NCBI GenBank assembly: GCA_027405735.1 | Contig: JAPEHQ010000004.1 | Span: 2,976,001-3,040,000, forward strand | Reading direction: 5' to 3' | DNA length: 64,000 nucleotides | Source: Mucor racemosus | Taxonomy: Eukaryota > Mucoromycota > Mucoromycetes > Mucorales > Mucoraceae | Part shown: one piece after another, positions 23,291 through 34,700 of the stretch | Layout of the letters: each line of letters starts with the position of its first letter | Position numbering within the stretch: the first letter of the stretch is position 1 | The notes under the pieces: generated by a model | Databases searched by the model: none | Seen by the model: the letters and a program-made list of their open reading frames with translations, nothing else | Told to the model about the DNA's origin: nothing | Made by a program: the position numbers and the translations under genes

Positions 23291-24471
23291 GAATGAGGGT
23301 ATTCGAGTTTCTTCTTTTCTTTTTTTGTTAGCTAAGCTCGAAAACAGGATTGAAAAAATACTTCAAGTTGTGAAACTGTCAAATATGCTATTATCAATTC
23401 ATAATCCCATATTAACTTGACAAGGTTGCTATTAACAGCCTCCTTAAGGCAAACCAATACTTGCTCCCACCCCGTTTTTTATCTGGGTTACAAAAAAACG
23501 GGCCGTTTTCCAACTCGAATCGAATGGCCGTTTCCGTTAAAACTCGATTCAAACTCGAATCGAAGCCCATTCCTAGATTCAACTACTGATGTTAAACTAG
23601 CATCAAATTAGTTGTGTTGACTCGCAATAAAATAAGGCGTTTCATCAAGTACGATGATGACGTTCAATGTATTTCAGTTAAATTGAACAAATGAAGATAT
23701 GGTTTATGCAGAAATTTATGAATTTGTGAGAGAGCACAGATCTATGAGCACAAAAAAAGGATTCCAATTGTAATGCTTCGTCGACTTGTACGGGATTTTT
23801 TTGTGGCGATACCTGGTGGCTCATGTGTAATTTAGGCATTTAATTGTCAAATGTATCCGAATCAAGATGAAGTTGGTTGGTTGATATAACGGATAATAAA
23901 TGCAATGTCATTTATTGAATGGGTGAATAATGTAAATGTTGTATAAAGCAAAGCTGGACTTTTGAATAACAGTACTAATTATTCGGATTAATATCAATAG
24001 GTTCAAAAAGCATAGTTAAGTGCAATCATTGCTACTGAATTGCATAATTTGATATGCTAGCTGCAGAAAACTCTTGAAGCATTTTTTTTTGACAATGCTA
24101 CAAATCATCATCGTTCAATATGACTGAATATTATAAATAAATCAGAGAAAATACAACTGGTAAAAAACTAACGCACAATGTATATCGAGGTCAACATTGA
24201 TAAAAGGTACACTAATTGTGTAATGGAAATCGCAACATTTTGATGGATAGAAATTACAGGACCAAGGTGTGGTGTTTGTCTCAGGATTTTTAAAAAGGTT
24301 TAAATGCTTAATGTCAAACTTATTTAGATGCTAAATACTCACCATATGCTATTAATATTAGTATTATCTTGTTTTTTAATTAATTGCTATATTATTAAAA
24401 ATCAAGTTTTTCATAGCTCATAACAATGACAATGGAATGTGTCTGGTTTTAGATTGACATTTATTACCATG

Positions 24472-24681
24472 AGGTGGGCTGATGATACGTTTGATACTAC
24501 TGTAAATGGAATCAGTCAATTTAATTTATGGAATTTGATTGCAAATACCGAGGAACCATTTGTAAGTACTTAAGTTGATTCTGGTAAAGCATTGAATAAA
24601 TTGGCTTGGGACAAAGAGGATAAAAAGGTGGGAACAGGTTCCAGTGATGGCCATGTTTATGTCTATGATATTGAAGAGGAG
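24472..24681 (+). pseudogene. Fragment of a cytoplasmic dynein intermediate chain gene (WD40 end)
   Basis: In one frame this reads RWADDTFDTTVNG, FNLWNLIANTEEPFVST, a TAA stop at 24571-24573, then GKALNKLAWDKEDKK and GSSDGHVYVYDI. That is the order and wording expected for the last WD40 blades of the dynein intermediate chain (the DxWNLNxDTE and KALNKLxWD..GRKxAxGSSDGxVYVYDIGE region). The last codon is followed at once by a GT donor (gtaaga), so the piece was copied as genomic DNA with its exon border, not from a spliced transcript. The internal stop and the lack of the rest of the gene make it a pseudogene. Confidence 0.75.
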
Positions 24682-26737
24682 GTAAGACTAAAGCTCAGTA
24701 TAAACCACCTCTAGCGCAATAGTTATCAAGAAAGACTATATTATCATCAAATAAAATACCACCCAATACTAACATGTATAAAGATTCACAGCAATAAGCT
24801 TGAATTGAGTGGGTATAAGATCGTTAATTCTTGGAAAAGTTATCAAGTATTATAAAATCTCCTATTTTTAAGACTTATAGGGCTTATAAGCGGAATATTA
24901 ATTTAGAAAATTATTATTGTCCAGATCATCAATTTTGACATTTTTTAATTTTTTTTTCTGATTTTGCAAATCTAGAGTTAATTATACTATCAATTATAAA
25001 AACAAAAATATACACATATGCAAAATTTAGCGCTCTATTTGCTCAATAAAAAATAACAAACATTTTTATTGCAAAATATGACATGAAAATCCTTTAATCA
25101 AAAATCCTTTTTTGGGTCAAAAATGTCAAGTTTCATTACTTAACATTTAATATTAAGCTTTTATAAAATATGTATTAGTCATGGCTACAATTTTCTCTCA
25201 CAATATAGTATATTTAAACGTTGATTTTGGTATCAAAATTTGATTTTTCTGTTTTTTGATCAAAATCATGAGTGTTGGTAAGGATAAAATGAGCCCCGAA
25301 AAATGTCCGCTACAAAGCCTGAATTTTCAGACCGTGCGTGGTTGAATATAAGAAAAGTTAAAAAAGAAACGCTTTTTTATTTGAAACTTAGATATATACC
25401 ATAGTACAAGAGACTTAACCATTGAATCATGCTATGCTTAATTACGGCGTCGCTCTACGGGCTCTTTTTTGCAATTTTTTAACGAATGTATGATATGATA
25501 GACGGTTTTTCTGGTAGAAAAACGTATGTTTCTATGTTAACAAATGTTGCCTATTTTGTTTAGTTTATAATTCAGACGCTGTAATGCTGCTTTTACATTG
25601 ACTAAAATGAGCAATATAGCAGAGTTTTAATTGCACTATATAATGTAGAGCCTTGAAAATCCTTTTCTACGTGTGCTGTTTCTCTCTTTTTGTTTTCACA
25701 TTCCAAGGATATATTCACCATTTGTCGTTTGATAAGGCATAGTAGACTATCAAGCTGGTATTATTCTTTTCATTTATTATCTGAATACGCATGCTAACAT
25801 AAGGAACTAATGTTTTTAAAAAGGTAATAGTCTGTCGTATATTTTGAGGATTGATAAATAGTACTTAAAAAAGAATACAATTATAAAAGAATGAGTAATT
25901 AATCAGTTCTTCAACTGTATAATAAAAACAAGATATCGTTTATTTAGATATAAAAGTATGGTCTTCTATATTGATTTGACATTGAGATCCTGAGATGTAA
26001 TTTAAGGCACTATTGAACCATTAGATCTGTTTGATAGTAATCTATGGATTGAAATGGATCAATCATAATTTAACCGTTCTTGCAGAGCTTGTACGTTGTC
26101 TTGTTTCAATGCTGCGCTAAATATGCTTGGATGTTGATTTGATAGCTACTTGATTGGTTAACTGCTGGGATGAAATAATATGGTGTCATAATTGAGGTCC
26201 AAGCGTTCTTGGTAATTACTGGATTAAACTTGGTACGCTAGAAGTTTCCTATATCCGATATCAAGACTTTGCACTTCAATACATGTCGTAGTCAATAGAT
26301 TGTAAGATGTATTGATACTGTAGAAGGTGGTAATGTATGATATTAGTAGGTGGAATACAACATAGTCTATTATATTAGAGACTGATATTTTTATTTAACC
26401 GCATTCTAAGATCAAATATTATTATGTACTACTGTATTGTTGGACGTATTTCTTGATTTACCAGATTCAATCGAAGTCAATGATACTTATATCTACTTAA
26501 TAAAAAGCTAGAACTGGCTACAAACCCACAAAATGTTCCAGAAAAGTGATAAAATTTTAAACGATATAGAAACAAAAAAAAAAAGAATAATCTAATGTCT
26601 TACCTAATAACCATAGTTTTGATCATCGTAGTAGCTATACTTGAAAGCAAATATTTTTACAGCTGACACTCGTAAACTAAAATAGTAAGTCTAAATGTTA
26701 ATTTGTTGAAATTTTATGAGTGATACAGTAACATCTA
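24580..26737 (+). repeat. Segmental duplication, unit 1
   Basis: This unit matches 27509-29479 in the same orientation. It starts inside the dynein fragment (tctggtaaagcattgaat), runs through the intron and about 1.1 kb of noncoding DNA, is interrupted by the solo LTR at 25833-26362, and resumes with the segment taaccgcattctaagatca at about 26398 through to about 26737. Differences are mainly point changes and small indels. Confidence 0.85.
25833..26362 (+). mobile_element. Solo LTR, family 1
   Basis: The element begins TGTCGTATATTTTGAGG, ends GGTGGAATACAACA and is 530 bp long. It is flanked by a perfect 5-bp direct repeat, TAGTC, at 25828-25832 and 26363-26367. The other copy of the duplication has a single CAGTC at the matching place (about 28773) and no insert, so the element went in after the duplication or was absent from that copy. 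TG...CA ends with a 5-bp target duplication are the classic marks of an LTR left after recombination. No open frame is present. Confidence 0.85.
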
Positions 26738-27508
26738 TAATGTTAGATTTGGTTTGCATATAAATTTAAGTAGTAAGCGTTATTTAACTTTAATGCTTGC
26801 TTAGGTAAAAACCATTGTTGTTGTAAACATTATAGCTATAAACATATATTGACAAATGTTGATAATTGTAAATATATTGGCTTTTGTATGTACTGCTCTA
26901 CCACTACGGCCAAACTATGCTTCCCATGGGCATAATAATCTGCACAGATGGGCAGAATAAAAAACCTTTTTCTTCCCTACTACTCTTTTTTCCTCAGCTC
27001 TTTTATTTATGTTTAAAGCTACAACGAAAAGACTAATGTTTTTTTATAAACTGAAATCAAGTACAGTAGCAGGTACACGTACATGTTTTTCCTATTGTTT
27101 ATTTGGAAATGAATTATTAACTGTTGTTAACGTTAGGGCGCGTTATAATATCTTTTTCGAACAAAAAAAGCATCCAGGATTTAATCATTTTATTCCATTA
27201 TCTACGTTATAATGAATGCTTTTTTGGTCTAAAGTCGATATCTACCTGCAGAAAAATTGGCTATTATAAAAGTATGCATAGTATCTACTTGGTTTGAATG
27301 AATGAATAAACTCATGTTAGTCTATTTAGTTTCTAAAAAGAATTTTTTTATATTATTTAGTAGCCAACAGCTAAGAAGAGGAAAACAAGATGTTGTCTTG
27401 TATACCGCTATCAACTATATCAAACGTACATCATAATTATTATTACTTATTAGCTTGTTAATTGATTTTACTAACAAATAAATGTTTGTAGGTCAAAAGT
27501 ACGTTTGT

Positions 27509-27613
27509 TCTGGTAAAGCATTGAATAAATTGGCTTGGGACAAAGAGGGTAAAAAGGCGACAATATGTTCTAGTGATGGCCATGTTTATGTTTATGTTTA
27601 TGATATTGGAGAG
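27509..27613 (+). pseudogene. Second fragment of a dynein intermediate chain gene
   Basis: This shorter copy reads GKALNKLAWDKEGKKAT, then SSDGHVYVY, a repeated Val-Tyr, and DIGE, followed by a GT donor (gtaaga). It has the expected DIGE where copy 1 has DIEEE, and a 6-bp in-frame expansion. The upstream WD40 part found in copy 1 is missing. It is far too short to be functional. Confidence 0.75.
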
Positions 27614-29095
27614 GTAAGAGTAAAAAAAAAACTTAATGTAAATCACCTCTAGCACAATAATTATAAAGTAAGACTATATTATCATCAAATAAACTGCCAT
27701 ACAAAATTAACATGTACTGTTTAATATTTACAGTAATAAGCTTGAATCAAGTGGGTATAGCATTGAAAATTCTCGAAAAAGTTCTCAAGTATTATAAAAT
27801 CTCTAATTTTTAAGACTTGCAAGGCTTATAAGCGGAATATTAATTTAGAAAATTATTTTTGTCCAGATCATCAATTTTGACATTTTTTAATTTTTTTTTT
27901 TTGATTTTGCAAATCTAGAGTTAATTATAATACCAATTATAAAAACAAAATATATACACGTGTACCAAATTTAGTGCTCTATTTGCTCAATAAAAAATGA
28001 CAAACATTTTTATTGCAAAATATTACATGAAAATCCTTTAATCAAAAAACCGTTTTTGGGCCAAAAATGCTAAGTTTCATTACTTAACATTTGATATTAA
28101 GCTTTTATAAAATCTGTATTAGTCATGGCTACAATTTTCTCTCACATTGTAGTATATTTAAATGTTGATTTTGGTATCAAAATTTGATTTTTCTGTTTTT
28201 TGATCAAAATCATGAGTGTTGGTAAGGATCAAATGAGTTCTCAAAAATGTCCGCTACAAAGTCTGAATTTTCAGACCGTGCGTGGTTAAATATAAGAAAA
28301 GTTTAAAAAAACCGCTTTTTTATTTAAAACTTAGATATATAGCATAATATAATAAGAGACTTAGCCATTCAATCATGCTATGCTCAATTACGGCGTTGCT
28401 CTATGGGCTCACTTTTGCAATTCTTTAATGAATCTGTGATATGACAGCCGGTGTTTCTGGTAGAAAATGCATGTTTCTATGATAACCGATATTGCCTATT
28501 TAGTTTAGTTTATGGGGGGTTGATGCGCTGTAATGCTGCTTTTACATTGGCTTAAATATGCAATTTAGCAGGGTTTTAATTGCGCTAAATAATGTAAAGC
28601 CTTGAAAATTCTTTTCTACGTGTGCTGTTTCTCTCTTTTTGTTTTCACATTCCAAGGATATATTCACCATTTGTCGTTTGATAAGGCATAGTAGATCATC
28701 AGGCTGCTATCCTTTTCTTTTATCTAAATACGCATGCTAACATAAAGGACTAATATTTTTAATATACTAGGTAGCAGTCGTTGTATTAGAGACTAATATC
28801 CTCATAACCGCATTCTAAGATCAAATATCAGTATTTACTACTGTATTGTTGGACGTATTCCTTGATTATTACCAGATCAAATTGAAGGCAATAATATTTA
28901 TAATATGTGCTCAATGGAAAGCTAGAACTGGTTACAAATTCACGAAACGTTCCAGAAAAGTGATAAAATTTCAAATAATATAGAAACATAAAAAAGAATA
29001 ATTTAATGTCTTGGTATAATAACCATAGTTATTATCGTAGCTATACTTGAAAACAAATCTTTTTACAGCTGACAATCGGAAACAAAAATAGTAAG

Positions 29096-29423
29096 TGGTG
29101 TATTATTCTTAACCGGATGTCAAATCCAAAAGTAAAACAATAGTTCAGGAACAGAAATTCATGTCTATTAAACATCAACGGAACCACAGTTTCAGCATGA
29201 TATTAGAGCCATGATATTACAGCATGGCATTAAAGCATGATGTTCCACCATCATGCCACACTACTAGTATAACAAATAAGACCTATAATCCTTATCATCA
29301 CATCATGATTTTCCTCAACTCAATTAGTATTATAAACCCTCTTTATTTCCTTTTAATAAACGAATTTCTTTACTTGATTAAATTTTTAGTTTTTATTTAA
29401 CATAAACATATTCTGATAAATCA
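29096..29423 (+). mobile_element. Solo LTR, family 2
   Basis: The 328-bp element begins TGGTGTATTATTCTTAACC, ends ATTCTGATAAATCA and is flanked by a perfect 5-bp repeat GTAAG at 29091-29095 and 29424-29428. Unit 1 of the duplication has a single GTAAG at about 26684-26688 with no insert. Inside is a TATA-like tattataaaccctctttat near 29330 and a polyadenylation-like ttttaataaacg near 29355, as expected for the U3/R parts of an LTR. It is unrelated in sequence to the family 1 LTR. Confidence 0.85.
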
Positions 29424-29479
29424 GTAAGTTTAAAGAAGGTTAATTTGTTTAAACCGTATGTGTAATAAAGTAATATCTA

Positions 29480-29987
29480 CGTTGTATGCCATCTAGTATC
29501 ATACGTTATTACCTTCTTCTACGGTATCAATACATCTTACAATCTATTGACTACGACATGTATTGAAGTGCAAAGTCTTGATATCGGATATAGGAAACTT
29601 CTAGCGTACCAAGTTTAATCCAGTAATTACCAAGAACGCTTGGACCTCAATTATGACACCATATTATTTCATCCCAGCAGTTAACCAATCAAGTAGCTAT
29701 CAAGTCAACATCCAAACACATCTAGCGCAGTATTGAAACAAGACAGCTCACCAGCTCTGCAAAAACGGTTAAATTATGATTGATCCATTTCAATCCATAG
29801 ATTACTATCAAACAGATCTAATGGTTCAATAGTGCCTTAAATTACATCTCAGGATCTCAATGTCAAATCAATATAGAAGACCATACTTTTACATCTAAAC
29901 AAACGACATCTTGTTTTTTTTATACAATTGAAGAACTGATTCATTACTAATTCTCTTTTCATTTATCAAACCTGAAAATATACGACA
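29480..29987 (-). mobile_element. Family 1 LTR, reverse orientation
   Basis: The reverse complement of this stretch matches 25833-26362 from TGTCGTATATTTTCAGG to the end, with small deletions. The last base of the expected CA end is changed (starts cgttgta on the plus strand). The flanks (atcta on the left, ataag on the right) do not form a target duplication, which suggests that a rearrangement joined this LTR to the neighbouring repeat C. No internal retrotransposon sequence lies between it and the copy at 25.8 kb, and they are in opposite orientation, so they are not a pair. Confidence 0.8.
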
Positions 29988-29994
29988 ATAAGTA

Positions 29995-31390
29995 AATTTC
30001 AGATGGTTTTCAGATGGTTTTCAAAGTTTTCGCCCAATATTGAGTCGAATTATGTCAACAAATATTCAACGATGATGTAACTTCCCTCTATGGACCATTG
30101 ATATTTGTCCGAAAATAGAAGAGTTAATACCAGAATACAAGTGCACTGACCTAAAAACTAAAATTGATCAAATTTAATCTAAAATCGATTGTAAAAAGTG
30201 AGCACCAAAATTGAGGTGTTACGTTTTTGTATTATGCACAGGATAATAGGTCCAACTATACGCTACTCCGCATTTTTTGTTTTAGCGAAAAATATTGATT
30301 TTTCGTCGAGATAATTAAAATAATAGCTTTTATCGCAGCTTATAACCTATCATAACGGAATTCAAAAATCGATATGAAAAAAATGAACGAAAAATGATGA
30401 AAAAAACAAAATCGTTTAATTGATCATGAACTGCAAAGTAAGTCGACCTACTAAACTAAATAGTTTCTGTACAGTTTTAAATTCTGCATCGATCTAAATA
30501 AAATTTAGACAAACATTCCACATTAACTTGTGTGCAAAAGGCAATTGAAATTTTGGAGGTTTTTTGAATATACAGAACACTTCTTATAAGCATATTTAAA
30601 ATATAATAAACGGTAATGATGCGCAAAAAAATTATCTATCGATCGAGCTATTATTTAACGTTTTAGCTACATTTTTCGTAGAGAAAACAACATGGTTGTC
30701 CAAATTTTTTTTAGTTTCAGAATTTGGGATGAGGGTATACAAAGGGAAAATGGACGCCAGAAATGGAAGTGCCTTTTTATACACATTTTTGAGGATATCT
30801 CCACGAAAAATCCATATTTTGAAAAACTCTAAATTGGATCTGAGAGAACTCAACGAGCTTAATGACATGAATGCAAAAAAAATGTTGCTCGATTTAACCA
30901 ATATTTTGAAACTTACTATATAAATGCCCAAAAAAATGAAAAAAAAATAAATGTGCTCAGAATTTTTTTGTATTAAAATATGTTATAGAGTACTTCAAAA
31001 CAAGTAAATTTTATTATTAAAAAGTGGTAGTATAGCTTAATGTTTTCTGGAGATATGAAACCTCAAAGTTTTCAATCCATTAGCAGTAAAATACGCGTAA
31101 AAATCTGAAACCTTAGCATTGAAAAATTAATACCAACTGCAAAAAATAGGATATTTCCGGATACTCATTTTTGGATTAAAGCTGAACATCTCAGATACAT
31201 TGTCATATAATTTTTTCTTGGTGGTATTTAGTAAAAAAAAAAGTAGAGCAGGGATGAAAAATGAGACCCAGTTTTCAAGGAAAAGGCAGTGAATTTTACG
31301 CGTTTTTGAGTCTTTTGTGAGATATAAAATAAATTTAGGAATAGGTAGCATAATGCGACTAATTCATATGTATTTAGCAGTGTCCAAGGT
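29995..31390 (-). repeat. Dispersed repeat, copy C (inverted)
   Basis: The reverse complement matches copy A over 3050-4160 and copy B over its whole length, making C the longest copy. It keeps the 99-codon frame on its own top strand (30931-30632 on the minus strand) and an open frame on the other strand (30696-30923). Copies B and C are inverted relative to each other and lie near the two ends of the repeat island. Confidence 0.8.
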
Positions 31391-31775
31391 ATATTCTGAA
31401 AAGTGTTTAGTATGGGGTTAGCTATTAAAAAGAGGGCACGATCAGATTTTGAAGATTGGTTAAAGTTGCTTCATTGGCGTTATCCCAAAATTACTGATAT
31501 ACATTCACTTTTGCTACAGATATACAACATATCAGCTAATAGAATTTTTTCTGAATTTTAGAGGCAAAATTACGTTTAATTGATAATCAAATGATCAAAA
31601 TTTATTATTTATAAGGGAGAAGAATTTTTTTTTACATGAGAGTTGAAATATAAAAATGTATATATTATATAAATATTATTAAGTGGGATTTTCTTGTATG
31701 TAAAGTAGTACGTAAATATCAGTGGGAGAGAAGATATGAATATACCAAATGTTTAGATTACAAAAGAAAAAGAAA

Positions 31776-34700
31776 TTAGAAACGAGCAGTAAGTTTACGC
31801 AAGATTTCAGCACGAGCATCTTCGCTCAAGTTTTCTATCAGTTGACTGAAACCTTCAACAACAGCTTCTTGATCGGCATTACCAAGAGAAACAATTTGTT
31901 CCTTGGTGGCATCACTCTTCAACTTGCTAATACGTTGATCGATGACGCTAGCACGCTTTTCAAACCATTCAGAAACAAGTTTGTCAGCGTCCTCAAAGTC
32001 GGCAGTTTCATTATCATTAACAAACCATTGCTTGACAAGGCTATACATTTGATCGCGAGGCATAGCAGCAGAGCTGGTAGCAGTAACAATCTTACGGAAA
32101 GTGTACTCTTCACAGAGACGACGACGAACACGCCAGTAGAAGTAGTGACGAGCACGACGCCAGTCAAGAGCCTTACGAATAACACCCTTAGCCTTCATAC
32201 GACCAGTACGATCATGGAGATCGGCAAATTGAATAGAAATTTGTTGGTATACAGGCAAGAGTTCTTGTTCACGAGCTTCGATTTGAACCTTGAGAGCTGC
32301 CTTTTCTTCATCAGTTTTACCTTCCTCAGCTAATTGCTTCTTCAAAGAAGCATAAGTAGCATCAAGACGTTCCATAGTAGCCAACAATGCAGGCTTACGG
32401 TACTTGATTTCAACGATACCCTCGGGTTCCAAGACACCACCACGAGCATTGTTATCAGCGTACATTTCCATCATGTCCTTGTTAATGGTAGGATCAACGA
32501 CGACCCAAGCACCACCACGAAGTTCACCATTAGGAATAATGTAAACAAAGACAGGTTGCTTGTAATTACTAAGAGCATCAACAATTTGAGCACCATACTT
32601 CAAGACTTCATTGTACATGTCACGTTGACCACCAGAGAAACCACGCCAGTTGGCAAAGATCATCAAAGGTAATTGTTCACCCTTGTTGAAATCATTGATA
32701 GCTTGAGCAGTCTTGTAAGCAGAGTTAGGGAACCAAACACCACCAGCTTCCATAAAGACTTGTTCAGTAGAATCAGAATTGGCAGGATCAGCAGGGACAA
32801 TGTTCTCAACAGTACGAGTTTCAACAGAAACAACACCCATGGGGATACCACCCAAACGAGCACGACCAACAACGACAGTACGAGCCCAACCACTCAAAGT
32901 TTCAATGAATGAATCTTGATCAAAGAAACCACTCAACCACTTGCCATTTTCGCTCTTACCAGCCAAGAAGAAACGAGGATCAGATGGACCCTTGGGAGGA
33001 GTGTATTCAATATCACGATCAATGGGATCAACACCCAAACGCATAGAGACAGGAGCATTACGAACGTCAGGAACAAATGAAAGCCATTGAACAATCTTGG
33101 CAATACCTTCGAGATCATTCTCTGCGGTCAAATGAGAAACACCATTCTTGTACATGATTTGAGTACCACCCAATTGCAAATTGGAAGTATAAACTTCACG
33201 ACCAAGAACCTTGTTCAAAGCAGGAGCACCAGTCAAGATGATAGGTTGACCTTCATTTTGAACAGTACGTTGACCAAGACGAACAAGATAAGCACCAATA
33301 CCAACTGAACGACAAGTAACCAAGGTAATGGTAAAGATATCATCGTAGGCACGAGAAGTGGCACCAGCAATGAGACCAGAACCCTTCAAGTTCTCAACAC
33401 CAAGGCCATCGGTATGACCAATGACATCAGTGATACGAAGACGAGTTTCACCTTCATCTTGAATCTCTTCAACGATAACACTCTTGGCATCACCTTGTTG
33501 AACGAGAGCCTCATACTCGGCAGGAGTCAAGTAAAGATAATTGAAACCAGCAGTGGGGTTAGAAGCATCCTTCCAAGCAGCTCTGAATTGACTGATAAGT
33601 TCTTCAGCAAGACCGATACGAGCACCAGAATTGGCAGACAAGTAGACACGAGGAATACCAAGAGCACGAGCAAGTTCAGATGCCTTGTAAAAGACTTGAT
33701 CTTCAGAAACACCGAAAGAACCAATCTTGAAAGTAATATCATTAGCAATAGCAATGATGCGACGACCACTAGGGTATTCAGGAGTACGAATAGTCATGAT
33801 CCAAGCAACCATACCAACAGTGTTGGTACCAGGAGCACGTTCAATTTCTTGCAAGACATCATCTTCATCGAGAACCAATTCCTTGGCTTCAACTAAATGA
33901 CTAGGTTGCTTCAAAAGAGGGTTACGTCTAGTGGCTTGAGTCCATTGGTTTTGAACAGATTGACGGAAAAGTTCAGGGAAATCGTAAACATAAGTAGTAC
34001 CCATCAAATGAGCCTTGTAACGACGAGGTTGAAGCCATTCCTTGGTAGGATAAGGAGTAGACAAAGATTGCATGTGCATAGCACCAGGAATCTTGTTGAC
34101 AGACTTGAGGATCCAACCACTCTTTTCAGTCTTGACTTCTTGATAAACTTCGACCTTCAAAATGAAACCAGAAACGTTATCAACAGTGAAACGCATAGGA
34201 ATGATGGGAGCATCAGGCTTTGAGGATTGAACATTGAAACGGATTTCGGCACCAGTAACACGAAGCTTCCAAAGACGTTTACCATGACGATCAACAAAGT
34301 CCTTCAAGGCATGTTCAACGTCATCAGCTTCAATAGCAAAAGTAGGAATAAAGTTGATGAACAAGTGATTACAATCAGAGTTCTTGTATTCATGGCTGAC
34401 AATTTCAAGAGTATCAAGAATATCAGTCAAGAGACGATCAGATTCAGAGATCAAGTAATCAGCAGTACGCATAGAGCTCTTGACACGACCAGGACGAACC
34501 AAAGCGCGAATGAAGAAACGGCAATCAGAAGGATTTTCCTTGGCAACGGAATAGTAAACATGCATTTGTCTGTTCTCAATGAAACAAGGCTTGATATCAA
34601 AGTTAGAAAGACGAGCTAATTCAAGTTGATAAGCCATAGCAGGTTCAATATGACGAATAGTTTCATCTTCTTGATAGTTTTCACGCTCACGGAAAGTATA

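Larger units (their letters stand above)
27509..29479 (+). repeat. Segmental duplication, unit 2
   Basis: Direct copy of 24580-26737, about 2.9 kb downstream of it. It lacks the family 1 LTR of unit 1 but has its own insertion, the family 2 LTR at 29096-29423. Its right end at about 29479 meets an inverted family 1 LTR; unit 1 continues past the equivalent point, so that is where the homology was cut. Confidence 0.85.
19955..31775. other. Gene-free island of nested repeats
   Basis: No intact gene was found in 11.8 kb. From left to right it holds dispersed repeat copy B, a stretch of weakly related short repeats (about 22.3-22.8 kb, including a segment at 22722-22785 that recurs at 26900-26965), half of a palindromic MITE, a dynein pseudogene fragment, a direct duplication interrupted by solo LTRs, an LTR in reverse orientation, and dispersed repeat copy C in inverted orientation. 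The longest ORFs (such as 23417-23611 and 27009-27212) are short and unrecognised. Each element is listed separately. Confidence 0.8.

Noticed and set aside
23271..23600. Repeated words aactcgaatcgaa and gggccgtttt as a possible tandem array or CRISPR-like structure
   Set aside because: Spacing is irregular and the repeats are degenerate; it looks like a decayed palindromic element in a eukaryotic genome.
27009..27212. A 67-codon ORF in the repeat island
   Set aside because: No domain, and composition typical of the surrounding AT-rich DNA.
25833..29987. A full LTR retrotransposon spanning the two family 1 LTRs
   Set aside because: The two LTRs are in opposite orientation and nothing between them resembles gag, protease, reverse transcriptase or integrase; one has its own target duplication.
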